Assembly (NCBI GenBank): GCA_018818145.1
Contig: JAHIST010000068.1
Span: 1-18,295 of the forward strand
Source: Patescibacteria group bacterium
GTDB lineage: Bacteria; Patescibacteriota; Minisyncoccia; Portnoybacterales; GWB1-42-6
DNA length: 18,295 bases
Direction: 5' to 3'
Below, piece by piece: positions 10,990 through 18,295 of this stretch (its first letter is position 1; each line of letters starts with the position of its first letter). The notes beneath the pieces are model-generated. The model saw nothing but the letters and a program-made list of their open reading frames with translations, did no database searches and was not told the DNA's origin. A program made the translations under genes and the position numbers.

Positions 10990-11472
10990 TTATTTTATAA
11001 TCTTTTTTAATTTCCTTTTAATAGTCCATCTCTTAAATATCGGCAATTTATCCAAAAGAGTTTTACCCTGCAGATGGTCAACTTCATGACAAATCACCCG
11101 CGCCAGCAAATCGCTGGCTTTTAGTTTCTGCTCCCGGCCCTGCCTGTCTAAATACTCAACCACAATTTTCTCCGGCCGCTTAACTAAAATTTCATAACCG
11201 GGCAGGCTCAAGCAGCCCTCAATCATAATCGCCTTGTCTTTTTTGTCTATGATTTTGGGATTAACCAAAATCTTCAAGCCCTCGCCAATATCAACCACTA
11301 TAATCTGCTTCAGTTCTCCCACCTGGTTAGCCGCCAGCCCCGCGCCGCCTTTGGCGTAAAGCGTCTCCGCCATATCATCAATCAGTTTTTTTATTTCAGC
11401 GTCAATCTGGCCAACTCGCTTGGCTTTTTGTTTCAAGATTTTATTCGGGTAAGTCTTAATCTCTCTAATCAT
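10990..11472 (-). CDS. def: Peptide deformylase
   Basis: A 160-residue metalloenzyme that removes the formyl group from nascent N-termini. All three family motifs are present: GAGLAANQ (43-50), EGCLSLPG (85-92, metal-ligand C87) and HEVDH (129-133, the HExxH zinc/iron site). A basic C-terminal tail (KRWTIKRKLKKIIK) could contact ribosomal RNA, as the C-terminal helix of E. coli Def does. The start ATG at 11472 opens the conserved MIREIKTYPN. No Shine-Dalgarno or clear promoter is seen upstream. It converges with the ccdA unit. Confidence 0.97.
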   Translation of the reverse strand: MIREIKTYPNKILKQKAKRVGQIDAEIKKLIDDMAETLYAKGGAGLAANQVGELKQIIVVDIGEGLKILVNPKIIDKKDKAIMIEGCLSLPGYEILVKRPEKIVVEYLDRQGREQKLKASDLLARVICHEVDHLQGKTLLDKLPIFKRWTIKRKLKKIIK

Positions 11473-11716
11473 GTTATTTTTAGATTTTTGATGTAATCGC
11501 GCTTGGCGAAAAATTTGTCAGAAAATATTGGCGAGCCGAGCGTTGAAAAATCGCGTGTTGCGGTTGATGATGCATATTCTCTTTTGCCCGCCCGCCGATA
11601 ACCAAAGCTTGATTACTCGGACTTATAATTTTACGCAAACTCCAGTTCGCTTTAAATTATATATCAGCTAATCATTATCGAGCTTTGGCAGGCGCGGTCG
11701 GCACAAAAGAGAACAT
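11473..11716. other. Non-coding spacer between tatD and def
   Basis: This 244-bp spacer holds the second copy of the 42-bp repeat (11656-11697). A minus-strand frame stays open for about 55 codons (about 11653-11490, containing SPSNQALVIGGRAKENMHHQ) but has no plausible start or ribosome site and resembles nothing I know. It may be the remnant of a gene. Confidence 0.45.
11656..11697. repeat. 42-bp exact direct repeat, copy 2
   Basis: Identical to 126-167. It begins 19 bases downstream of the tatD stop on the minus strand. Confidence 0.8.
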
Positions 11717-12580
11717 CTATATTTTAAACAATGCTTTCGCATTTTTTGTGGTAATCTCCGCTACCTTTTCAAATGATATGCCGCGCAGTTCAGCCACTTT
11801 CTCCGCCACGTATTTTACATACGCCGGTTCGTTCCTTTTACCGCGAAACGGGACGGGCGTCAAATAAGGGCAGTCAGTTTCAAGCAACAATTGCTCTATT
11901 GGCATCTGCTTTATCACTTTATCATAATCCCGCGCAAAAGTGATTATGCCGTTAAAACCCAGATAAAAACCCATTTCCAAATAGAACTCGGCTTGCGACC
12001 AGCGGCCGGAAAAAGAATGAATCACGCCGCGCAGTTTTTTGTTACCGACCATGTCCCATTGTTTCAGTGTAGCCAGTAAATCATTGTGCGCTTCACGGCA
12101 GTGAAAAATTACTGCCTTATCTAATTCCTGCGCTAGCGCCATTTGTTCCAGCAGAGTTTCGCGCTGCAACAATTTGTTTTTTGTTATCTGTTTACTGTTG
12201 TCTGTTATATGATAGTAGTCCAGACCTATCTCCCCTATTGCCACGACTTTCTCGTTAGCTTGTCCTGAGCTTGCCGAAAGGACCAATGCTTTGTAGCATT
12301 CATAATCAAATCTTTCCGCGCTGGTCTTAAATTCAACAGTTTCATATTCATCAATTTGCGCGTTTATCTCCTGCTCTTTCAAATGAATCGGGTGCAAACC
12401 GACTGCCGCGTAAACGCCCTCGGGGTATTTTTTCGCATACTCAACAGCCCGTTGGCTGGTGTCGTGTTCGGAACCAACATTAATCATCCAAATATTTTCT
12501 TTCAGCGCCCGCTTAGTCACTTCATCGCCGTCATCTTTATAGGCGACAAAATTGACGTGGGCATGGGCATCAATTAACAT
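11717..12580 (-). CDS. tatD: TatD family metal-dependent hydrolase (3'-5' DNase type)
   Basis: A 287-residue TIM-barrel hydrolase. Metal ligands are visible: DAHAH (H6, H8), GEIGLD (E117), FHCREA (H160), IHSFSG (H188) and ETDCPYLTP (D236), followed by the family segment RGKRNEPAYVKYV. Family members act as Mg-dependent exonucleases on DNA ends. Two repeat-derived insertions are translated: LVLSASSGQAN (from 12262-12283) just before VVAIGEIGLD, and ITDNSKQITKN (from 12182-12208) just after the LDYYH segment. They add about 25 residues to a protein that is usually near 260. The ATG at 12580 directly follows an extended -10 box, so the mRNA should be leaderless. Confidence 0.95.
   Translation of the reverse strand: MLIDAHAHVNFVAYKDDGDEVTKRALKENIWMINVGSEHDTSQRAVEYAKKYPEGVYAAVGLHPIHLKEQEINAQIDEYETVEFKTSAERFDYECYKALVLSASSGQANEKVVAIGEIGLDYYHITDNSKQITKNKLLQRETLLEQMALAQELDKAVIFHCREAHNDLLATLKQWDMVGNKKLRGVIHSFSGRWSQAEFYLEMGFYLGFNGIITFARDYDKVIKQMPIEQLLLETDCPYLTPVPFRGKRNEPAYVKYVAEKVAELRGISFEKVAEITTKNAKALFKI
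12182..12208. repeat. TGTTATCTGTTTACTG-type repeat inside tatD
   Basis: Near-tandem copies of TGTTATCTG and TGTCTGTTAT. It is translated on the minus strand as ITDNSKQIT. Confidence 0.5.
12262..12283. repeat. GTCCTGAGC...AAAGGAC palindrome inside tatD
   Basis: A close relative of 7346-7365 in leuS; translated as LSASSGQ. In frame, no stop. Confidence 0.55.
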
Positions 12581-12586
12581 AATTAA

Positions 12587-12592
12587 ATTATA
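12587..12592 (-). promoter_or_regulatory. Extended -10 element of tatD (leaderless)
   Basis: TGGTATAAT on the minus strand is an extended -10 (TGnTATAAT), with only 6 bases before the ATG at 12580. Transcription should begin at or beside the A of the ATG. No good -35 is seen. Confidence 0.6.
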
Positions 12593-12608
12593 CCAAAAAA
12601 CTCAAAGT

Positions 12609-13484
12609 TTAGTTATTTTTTCCAAAATAAGCAAAAAAGTAGCTGGTTACATCTTGAAAATCTAAATTATTCATCAGCTGGGCGGAATTTAAGTTAAAAT
12701 AACTTATATCTTTTGCGCCGCGCATTTCCAGATATTTCAGCAAAGCATAAATAGAAGCATGGCTGTCCATTTGACAATTATAGATTTGATTAAAATTAAA
12801 ATCTTTTAAAACCTCGGCTGTTTTTTTGTCCCATTCGTTGGCTTGGGAAAAGGTAGTATGATGGGAAAAATCAACACTGGCAAGAACAAAACTATTTTGC
12901 GGCAAAATTTCATTTAAAATGCGGGCTAACTCATCAGCTTTTGGCGCTTTAACGCCAAGTTTAATAATCACCGGCACAATTTTCACATCGGGTATATAAT
13001 ATTTAATGAATCCTGCCAAAGCCGAAATTGAATGTTCTCTTTCAAATGGCGTCTCTTCGTTAAAGGCAAGCCCGGAATTAATCAGCCGATCTCCGATATT
13101 CTTATCGTTTTCCAACGTCCCCCAGGGAGTTTTATAAGCGAATCTGGAAATCAAAATATCATGCGAGCCGGCTCCAAAATGATTCGGGCCTAAAATTACG
13201 ATGGTTGCCAAACCCGCGCTCTTTAATCCGGCAATAAAAGAAGCTATCTTGTTTGAAACAAAAAAATGGTGGGATGAAATCCCGCCAATTTTTTGAGCCG
13301 GCCCCGCCTGCGGCTCAACATCTAAATTTCCATAAAGTTCGGTTATTTGGCTATAAGCGGAGTGAATTTCTGCGCTCGGGCTTAATTCAATTTTTTGACT
13401 TTTATCTTGGCCGTAAAAAATTAATGCCAAGCCGCCCAGCATAACTCCGGCCGCAATTAAAATTATAAGCCATTTTTTCTGCAT
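12609..13484 (-). CDS. MEMO-family (AmmeMemoRadiSam system protein B-like) protein, membrane-anchored
   Basis: A 291-residue protein of the MEMO/AmmeMemoRadiSam B family. The family marks are GGISSHHF (67-74), ILGPNHFG (97-104), FEREHSI (148-154) and LASVDFSHH (201-209), giving several histidines at the putative metal site; a late C-terminal cysteine as in human MEMO1 is not obvious. Unusually it begins with a hydrophobic segment (about 5-24), so it is probably anchored on the outside of the membrane. Its ATG (13484) directly follows the TAG of the upstream surface protein with no spacer, so translation is likely coupled. No AMMECR1-like or radical SAM partner of the usual triad is present in the window. 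Confidence 0.88.
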   Translation of the reverse strand: MQKKWLIILIAAGVMLGGLALIFYGQDKSQKIELSPSAEIHSAYSQITELYGNLDVEPQAGPAQKIGGISSHHFFVSNKIASFIAGLKSAGLATIVILGPNHFGAGSHDILISRFAYKTPWGTLENDKNIGDRLINSGLAFNEETPFEREHSISALAGFIKYYIPDVKIVPVIIKLGVKAPKADELARILNEILPQNSFVLASVDFSHHTTFSQANEWDKKTAEVLKDFNFNQIYNCQMDSHASIYALLKYLEMRGAKDISYFNLNSAQLMNNLDFQDVTSYFFAYFGKNN

Positions 13485-15134
13485 CTATTTAAGAAGCGCA
13501 CCGCCCCACTCAACAACCGTGAATCCGGTCCTTTGCGGCGTTTTGGGCAGAATTTGTTCTGGAATCGGAATCGGCATATCCAAACCTTTTGCCGTCATAA
13601 TTACGCGGATAACCCTATCGGGTGTGATGGAAAAAGCCAAAGGAGCTAGCGCGTCAATCTGGACCCTATCCAAAAAAGCTATTTCGTAATAGGGCTTCTC
13701 TGATAATTTTTCAATCCAATACGCTTTAAAGTCGGCGGTTTCTTTTTCATTTAAACCGAGCACCGCTAATTTTTCTCTAAGGAAAACATCTATATCGAAC
13801 CGTTTTACAACCCAGCCGGCAGTAATTTCCGGATAATGCAAGCCGTAACCCTCCCAAAGCAGACTTTCGTATTGTTTGCCGGTTTTTAGATCCGTAATTA
13901 TCCCATCGGGAGTAACCTCAATATTCCACCCCCCGCCGTAATAGGGCTCGGAATGATATATCCCGCCATTGGGAGAAACGCTTAAATTCAATTCTGTTTT
14001 TTCCTGCGGATAAAGATAAATCACCGGTTTACACATTTCTGCCATTGTATCAAATCTTTTATTCATAAATTGAATCCATCTTCCCAAAACATCTTTCCAA
14101 TAAAGCAAGGGTTTATAATTTATGAACTGCCCATAGGTATATTTGCTCGTTTGCTGCTCTTGATAGGCGCCATCGCTGTTCGTTCCATAATACGCCATTG
14201 TATTCTTGTCGTTATAGAGCGCCTTTAGCGCGGGGTCGTTGGTATCCTTTAATTCATACAATATAGCCCCATTCTGCGCCTTACCGGCTACAATTAAATT
14301 ATTTTCATTGATCTGGTCGGCCGGAACAGCCTGTAAAAGAGCGCATTCTGAACTGCAAGTACGGATATTATATATATATTCTTCGTTATTAGCCTGCCCA
14401 TTAGTAAAAGTAATTAAAAGCTTCCCCGCCGAATCGACGAATGGCAGGTCAAAACTATAGCCGAGAGCCGTCTGGTCCGGAAGGCGAAAAACAACGCATC
14501 CCGCTTCATTTTTATAGGCATCTCCTAAAACCGAATCAGTAAAGAGTCTTTTTGAAATATGCTCATCTTTAAAAAACTGCTGCGAGCCACCTTTTTTCAG
14601 AACGAGATCGGAATCGGGGAAGTTTATCTTTTCGGGCGCATCGTCAATTCCTTTAATATTAGAAATTTCCTGCTCCTGCGCGCCCTCAAAAACAACACGA
14701 TAAAAACTGTAGCCCATTCCCTCTAAGACTTTTAAATAAAGAGTTTGGCCTTCATGCGCGCCGTTAAGAATTTTCCCAACTTTATAAAAATCGGCGGTTT
14801 CAAATTCTTTTGGCTTTTTTGTTGTATCCTGAATCAACTCGTCATACCACTGAACAGACACTTGGCCGGGCAGTAATGACGGGCTCGGCAACAAGGATGG
14901 CGATTCCGAAAATGAAGGAATCGGAGATGGAGATTGGGAAGCGCTCGGCGAAGGACTTGATGGTTTTAACAGCCCAAAAAATCCATTATAAAAATAAGCG
15001 GCCGCGCCGCCTGTCAATAAAATAAATAAAACGCAAATTAAAATTATCCGTCTGGTCTTGCTCTTTTGAGGCACAATCGGCGCAGAGCCCGGTGCCGGCT
15101 GAGGCTGAAGCGGGTTTAAATTTTGTTCGTCCAT
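13485..15134 (-). CDS. Membrane-anchored extracytoplasmic protein with CKPVIYLYP domain
   Basis: A 549-residue protein. It has a short cytoplasmic N-terminus, one membrane helix (about 29-50), a Ser/Pro-rich linker (58-90, repeated PSPS), a central region of unknown fold (about 91-360) with C213, C260 and C264, and a C-terminal domain opening with AEMCKPVIYLYP (365-376) and continuing with YYGGGWNIEVTPDG and LLWEGYGLHYPE. I recall proteins sharing the CKPVIYLYP...GW...PDG...WEG pattern in environmental bacteria, without a known function. The protein must act outside the membrane. It is cotranscribed with the anchored MEMO-like protein (stop and start abut), suggesting a joint role at the surface. 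Start ATG at 15134, AT-rich leader, no Shine-Dalgarno. Confidence 0.8.
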   Translation of the reverse strand: MDEQNLNPLQPQPAPGSAPIVPQKSKTRRIILICVLFILLTGGAAAYFYNGFFGLLKPSSPSPSASQSPSPIPSFSESPSLLPSPSLLPGQVSVQWYDELIQDTTKKPKEFETADFYKVGKILNGAHEGQTLYLKVLEGMGYSFYRVVFEGAQEQEISNIKGIDDAPEKINFPDSDLVLKKGGSQQFFKDEHISKRLFTDSVLGDAYKNEAGCVVFRLPDQTALGYSFDLPFVDSAGKLLITFTNGQANNEEYIYNIRTCSSECALLQAVPADQINENNLIVAGKAQNGAILYELKDTNDPALKALYNDKNTMAYYGTNSDGAYQEQQTSKYTYGQFINYKPLLYWKDVLGRWIQFMNKRFDTMAEMCKPVIYLYPQEKTELNLSVSPNGGIYHSEPYYGGGWNIEVTPDGIITDLKTGKQYESLLWEGYGLHYPEITAGWVVKRFDIDVFLREKLAVLGLNEKETADFKAYWIEKLSEKPYYEIAFLDRVQIDALAPLAFSITPDRVIRVIMTAKGLDMPIPIPEQILPKTPQRTGFTVVEWGGALLK

Positions 15135-15166
15135 ATTTTTTTATTTAATAATCTTTTATACTTTTA

Positions 15167-15736
15167 TTATACTGCTTTGTCTTTTTTGCGCAACCACCTC
15201 CGATAAAGCCAAAAGTAAATGACGGCAATGAGGAGATAGTTAAAAATAACAAATTCGGGCGTGCTCCAGGCCCAGCCGTCAAATTTCCACTGCGACAACG
15301 GCCACAAAAAGGGCGTGGGAAAAAATTTGTAAGAATGCGTCGGGATGTCAATTAAAATATGTGTCAGCCAGCCCGCCATTACCCATGGCGCGCCTCTCTT
15401 TTTCAAAAAAACAATGGCAAAGACAGCCAGAAAAACAACCAAGCTGTGCGAAAAATTATAAAGCCAGTGGGTCAGGTTGATTATCAGATGCGTGTTTTGG
15501 GGCATTGGTTCGGTTATCTGGTAGTGCGACAGATTGGCAAACGACCCGTAGCCAGCCAGAATACTGCCAAAAAACCACGCAAACAAAATTGTGAAAGTAA
15601 AAATATCCGGAATGATACTCCAAAAAACAAACCAGTGGATTGGCGCCGGTTTTTTTGTTATTTGATGTTTATTGGCAGTTTTGGCAATTATGCCGCCCCA
15701 AAGCCCGTGCGCTATAAAATCCATAAGTTTTTTCAT
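15167..15736 (-). CDS. YdjM/DUF457-like membrane protein
   Basis: 189 residues with about four membrane segments. It resembles the YdjM/DUF457 'membrane-bound metal-dependent hydrolase' group: MDFIAHGLWGG near the start, IIPDI (41-45), NFSHSL, and GWLTHILIDIPTHS with the following WPLSQW. The conserved His and Asp residues are those taken to bind metal in the family, but no reaction is established. The start at MKKLMDF (15736) is chosen; the second Met is 12 bases in. It lies downstream of a terminator (15764-15788) and 32 bp upstream of the surface-protein gene. Confidence 0.8.
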   Translation of the reverse strand: MKKLMDFIAHGLWGGIIAKTANKHQITKKPAPIHWFVFWSIIPDIFTFTILFAWFFGSILAGYGSFANLSHYQITEPMPQNTHLIINLTHWLYNFSHSLVVFLAVFAIVFLKKRGAPWVMAGWLTHILIDIPTHSYKFFPTPFLWPLSQWKFDGWAWSTPEFVIFNYLLIAVIYFWLYRRWLRKKDKAV

Positions 15737-15763
15737 TATATCAAATTTTTTACCAAATTAAAA

Positions 15764-15788
15764 GGCGGGTCATAACCGATGACCCGCC
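15764..15788 (-). terminator. Intrinsic terminator after the small membrane protein
   Basis: GGCGGGTCAT and ATGACCCGCC form a perfect 10-bp stem around AACCG. On the minus strand it is followed by TTTTAATTTGG. It lies 11 bases past the stop of the gene at 15800-16006 and should end the rsmI-metG transcript. Confidence 0.8.
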
Positions 15789-15799
15789 AAGCAAAGACT

Positions 15800-16006
15800 T
15801 TACGGTCTGGGCCCTACGATAAGTACAAGCCACAGCACTGCAATCAATCCAATACTGAAAAAAGTCACAAGGCCCTTTTCTAAACCGTTCGCTCTGCACC
15901 AAAAACAGACGCTTATCATAATATAAACAAGCCCAAGTGAAATAATCAGAAATACTGCCAGCCGCAAACCCAAGCCAGCTATTTTCAATACTGCTGTTAC
16001 GTTCAT
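15800..16006 (-). CDS. Small two-helix membrane protein, 68 residues
   Basis: The protein begins MNVTAVLKIAGLGLRL. Two hydrophobic helices (about 9-33 and 45-64) are separated by a polar turn CRANGLEKG, and it ends LIVGPRP. I start at the ATG at 16006 because GGGAGG stands 6 bases before it; a GTG two codons upstream would overlap that site. It is one of few genes here with a strong Shine-Dalgarno. Family not recognised; the architecture resembles small inner-membrane proteins found beside secretion or pilus genes, but none is nearby. It follows metG by 36 bp and precedes a terminator. Confidence 0.75.
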   Translation of the reverse strand: MNVTAVLKIAGLGLRLAVFLIISLGLVYIMISVCFWCRANGLEKGLVTFFSIGLIAVLWLVLIVGPRP

Positions 16007-16042
16007 AATCACCTCCCTAAACCGAAAGATTGAAAGAACAAA

Positions 16043-17479
16043 TTAAACAATTCGTGGAAACAGCGCCTCCCCTTTTTTAATTTCGCCCGTTTCAACGGCT
16101 TTTAATATTTTTTCAGCCGTTTGAGGCATAAAAGGAACCAAGCCCTCCCCTATTCTAATGATTACGCCCAGCAATTCGCCCAAGACCGCTTGGGCTTTTT
16201 GTTTGTCGGTCTTCACTAATTCCCATAATTTATTTTCTTCAATGTATTTATTGGCCCAATCAACTTTCTCTTTTATTTTCTGCAGCGCCTCAAACAATTT
16301 TAACTCTTTAAAATAGCTTTCTATATTTAAATCAGCGCTTCGAGCCGGCTGCATTTGGCCGTCAAAATTATTCTCAATCAAATTAAAAACCCGGCTGACT
16401 AAATTACCCAGGCCATTGGCCAAATCAGCATTGTATTTTTCAACCAATTTTTCCCAAGAAATATCGCCGTCTTGGCCATAAGTCAGCGAGGACATCAAAA
16501 GATAGCGCGCCCCGTCAGCGCCAAATTTGGCTGTCAAATCCTCCGGCCAAATCACGTTGCCCAGAGATTTGCTCATCTTTTGACCGTTGGTCGTGAAATA
16601 GCCGTGAACAAATATCTTTTTGGGCAATGGCAATTCCAGCGCCAAAAGCAAGGCTGGCCAGATTGTCGCGTGCACCCGCAAAATGTCTTTGGACATTAGC
16701 TGAACATCCGGCGGGAAGAATTCTAACTTTTCACTTTTAACTTTTAACTTTTCACTTTTTCCATCCCAGCCAAGACCCGTTAGATAATTTAAAAAAGCGT
16801 CTATCCAAACATAAAGAGTATAGTTTTTGTCAAACGACAAAGGAACGCCCCAAATTATATTTTTGCGAGAAATAGAAATATCCCTTAAACCGGAATCAAT
16901 AAAACTTAAAACTTCGTTTTTCCTTTCGGCTGGCTCAATCTGCAACTCGCCGGAAATAATTTTTTCTTTTAAAATAATCTGAAATTGCGACAACTTGAAA
17001 AAATAGCTTTCTTCTTTCATTAAAATCGGCTCAATCTGGTGTTCCGAACATTTCCCATTAATTAGGTCATCGGATATTTTATACTGCTCGCAACCCGTAC
17101 AATAAAGTCCTTCGTATTCATCCTTGTAGACCAAACCTTTAACATAAAGAGTCTGCGCAGCTTTACTCGCTGCTACTTCGTGCTCCGGGTCTGTCGTGCG
17201 GATAAAATTATCATAATCAATATTAAGCGCTTGCCACGCCTTTTTGAAATCTTCTGCTTTGCCATCGCAAAATTCTTTCTCTGATTGCCCGGCTTTTGCC
17301 GCTGCCTGCGCCACTTTGGCGCCGTGCTCATCCGTGCCGGTCAGAAAAAAGACCCGCTCCCCTTTTTGGCGATACCATCTAGCCAAAACATCCGCCGCCA
17401 CGGTAGTATAAGCATGGCCGATGTGCGGTTTATCGTTGACATAGTAAATGGGAGTAGTAATGTAAAACTTTTTATCCAT
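16043..17479 (-). CDS. metG: Methionyl-tRNA synthetase
   Basis: A 478-residue class I synthetase. Signatures: HIGH at 19-22 (KPHIGHAYT), FLTGTDEHG, a single zinc knuckle C127, C130, C144, H147, and KMSKS at 301-305. The C-terminal dimerising/tRNA-binding (EMAP-like) domain of longer MetG is absent, as in many small genomes. Residues 241-252 (KSEKLKVKSEKL) come from a tandem-type repeat (16726-16761), inserted in frame between GLGWDG and FFPPDVQLMSKDILRVH, and should form a surface loop. The start ATG at 17479 overlaps the end of rsmI by 8 nt (ATGGATAA), so translation is probably coupled. Confidence 0.97.
   Translation of the reverse strand: MDKKFYITTPIYYVNDKPHIGHAYTTVAADVLARWYRQKGERVFFLTGTDEHGAKVAQAAAKAGQSEKEFCDGKAEDFKKAWQALNIDYDNFIRTTDPEHEVAASKAAQTLYVKGLVYKDEYEGLYCTGCEQYKISDDLINGKCSEHQIEPILMKEESYFFKLSQFQIILKEKIISGELQIEPAERKNEVLSFIDSGLRDISISRKNIIWGVPLSFDKNYTLYVWIDAFLNYLTGLGWDGKSEKLKVKSEKLEFFPPDVQLMSKDILRVHATIWPALLLALELPLPKKIFVHGYFTTNGQKMSKSLGNVIWPEDLTAKFGADGARYLLMSSLTYGQDGDISWEKLVEKYNADLANGLGNLVSRVFNLIENNFDGQMQPARSADLNIESYFKELKLFEALQKIKEKVDWANKYIEENKLWELVKTDKQKAQAVLGELLGVIIRIGEGLVPFMPQTAEKILKAVETGEIKKGEALFPRIV
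16726..16761. repeat. AACTTTTCACTTTT tandem-type repeat inside metG
   Basis: Three to four imperfect copies of AACTTTT(C/A)A; 12 codons, in frame. The intergenic relative is at 10514-10560. Confidence 0.6.
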
Positions 17480-18257
17480 GATTAATTACTAAAACGAACT
17501 CTCCTTTTAAATTATTCTTATCGCTTTCCAAAATTTTAATTATTTCCTCCGCGCTGCCCCGGTATATTGATTCAAACATTTTGGTCAGCTCACGGCAAAC
17601 GACAATTTCAGTTTTTAGTTGATAGTTTTTAGTTGATAGCGACAATTCATTAAGAGTTTTTATTATCCGGTGCGTTGATTCGTAAAAAACAACCGTATAT
17701 TTTGCCGCGGCGACTTCGGCAAAAAATTTATTCCGCCCTTTTTTATGCGGCGGGAAACCCATAAATATAAATTTATCAGCCGGAAAACCGGATACGCTCA
17801 AGGCGGCTATGGCGGCGTTGGGGCCCGGGATCGGGGTGATTTTTATCCCATTTCCTCTCCCCCTCAGTTGAGGGGGAGATTGAGAGGGGGAGGTGCTTAA
17901 ATTTTCAACTCCCCACCCAACCCTCCCCTCATCTGAGGGGAGGAGGCTGAATCTTTTTAATAATTGTTCAATTAATTTCCCTCCCGGGTCCGAAATCCCC
18001 GGGGTGCCCGCATCAGTCACCAGCGCCACTTTTTTGCCCTGCGCCAACTCCCCTGCTATCTGCTCCACCCGCGATAATTTACTATGCTGAAAATAACTGA
18101 CCAGCGGTTTTTTTATCAAATAATGGTTCATTAATTTTATGGTCTGGCGCGTATCTTCGCAAACGACCAAATCAGCCTCCTGCAAAACCTCCAGCGCCCG
18201 CAAAGAAATATCTTTCAAGTTGCCAAGGGGCGTGGCCACAATGTATAATGTTCCCAT
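17472..18257 (-). CDS. rsmI: 16S rRNA (cytidine-1402-2'-O)-methyltransferase RsmI
   Basis: A 261-residue tetrapyrrole-methylase-fold enzyme that uses SAM to methylate C1402 in the ribosomal decoding centre. Family landmarks: LYIVATPLGNLKDIS (4-18), VVCEDTRQT (31-39), ALVTDAGTPGISDPG (78-92), PIPGPNAAIAALSVSG (142-157) and GFPPHKKGR. Residues about 104-137, between the GKLIEQL helix and IKITPIPGP, are repeat DNA translated in frame (two palindromes, 17847-17948) and lengthen a normally short loop. A second insertion, LSTKNYQLKTE, comes from a 14-bp tandem duplication at 17611-17638. The start ATG (18257) follows the -10 box by 6 bases, so the mRNA should be leaderless. First gene of the rsmI-metG unit. 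Confidence 0.96.
   Translation of the reverse strand: MGTLYIVATPLGNLKDISLRALEVLQEADLVVCEDTRQTIKLMNHYLIKKPLVSYFQHSKLSRVEQIAGELAQGKKVALVTDAGTPGISDPGGKLIEQLLKRFSLLPSDEGRVGWGVENLSTSPSQSPPQLRGRGNGIKITPIPGPNAAIAALSVSGFPADKFIFMGFPPHKKGRNKFFAEVAAAKYTVVFYESTHRIIKTLNELSLSTKNYQLKTEIVVCRELTKMFESIYRGSAEEIIKILESDKNNLKGEFVLVINHG
17611..17638. repeat. Exact tandem duplication of a 14-mer inside rsmI
   Basis: GTTTTTAGTTGATA occurs twice back to back. 28 bp together with adjoining bases keep the frame (LSTKNYQLKTE). Confidence 0.65.
17847..17948. repeat. Two CCCTC/GAGGG palindromes inside rsmI
   Basis: TCTCCCCCTC/GAGGGGGAGA and CCCTCCCCTC/GAGGGGAGG are neighbours; one includes CCCACCCAACCCTCCCC, nearly the same as the leuS palindrome at 8421-8458. 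About 34 codons, no stop. Confidence 0.65.
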
Positions 18258-18263
18258 AGGTTA

Positions 18264-18291
18264 ATTATACTTATAAATTGTATTTAGTAAA
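18264..18291 (-). promoter_or_regulatory. Predicted rsmI promoter (leaderless)
   Basis: TTTACT (18291-18286), 16 bases, TATAAT (18269-18264) on the minus strand. The perfect -10 ends 6 bases before the ATG at 18257, the same spacing as in tatD. Confidence 0.65.
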
Positions 18292-18295
18292 CGCG

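Noticed and set aside
17847..17948. Frameshift or pseudogene in rsmI (also leuS, tatD, metG)
   Set aside because: Each repeat keeps the frame, all catalytic motifs lie intact on both sides, and no stop is introduced.

Overview
The window looks like a chromosomal segment of a candidate-phyla-radiation bacterium (Patescibacteria, probably Parcubacteria-like). The grounds are compact housekeeping genes, single-domain GxxExxY and GIY-YIG proteins, a small conserved hypothetical of the CPR type, mostly Shine-Dalgarno-less starts, and many short palindromic repeats between and even inside genes. The lineage is an inference from gene style, not from a marker tree.

Layout. 1-342: repeat-rich non-coding DNA. 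343-4334 (minus): a probable unit GxxExxY nuclease-fold protein, nusA, and a K+-independent membrane pyrophosphatase (hppA), joined by arrays of the short repeat CTACAAA. 4349-4744 (minus): a short transcription unit with a strong promoter, a 53-residue four-cysteine miniprotein, a structured segment and a terminator. 4755-5647 (minus): a shortened sugar-nucleotidyltransferase-like protein and a cytidylyltransferase-fold protein. 5659-7091 (minus): the most unusual part, a tRNA region in which tRNA-Ala and tRNA-Pro sequences are interrupted at their D, anticodon and T loops by paired-hairpin elements, and in which whole tRNAs sit inside other tRNAs. A conserved CPR hypothetical and a GIY-YIG nuclease are interleaved. 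7095-9656 (minus): leuS. 9680-10945 (plus): a CcdA-like thiol-disulfide membrane protein followed by two tiny membrane proteins and a bidirectional terminator. 10990-12592 (minus): def and tatD. 12609-15134 (minus): a MEMO-family protein directly coupled to an anchored surface protein. 15167-15736 (minus): a YdjM/DUF457-like membrane protein. 15800-18291 (minus): rsmI, metG (8-nt overlap) and a small two-helix membrane protein.

How the genes work together. Most are information processing: transcription elongation (NusA), tRNA charging (LeuS, MetG), rRNA methylation (RsmI), N-terminal deformylation (Def) and DNA or metal-dependent hydrolysis (TatD). The rest concern the cell envelope: proton pumping (HppA), redox transfer across the membrane (CcdA) and a surface protein.

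Two genome-wide habits stand out. First, several core genes (rsmI, tatD, leuS, the 120-residue protein and perhaps ccdA) have a -10 box so close to the ATG that the mRNA should be leaderless or nearly so, while the small proteins carry strong Shine-Dalgarno sites. Second, palindromic or tandem repeats have entered leuS, tatD, metG and rsmI without breaking the reading frame. The best candidate for an undescribed system is the tRNA cluster at 5659-7091: nested tRNAs, loop-targeted hairpin elements, and a GIY-YIG gene flanked by two copies of a tRNA-Pro 3' end.
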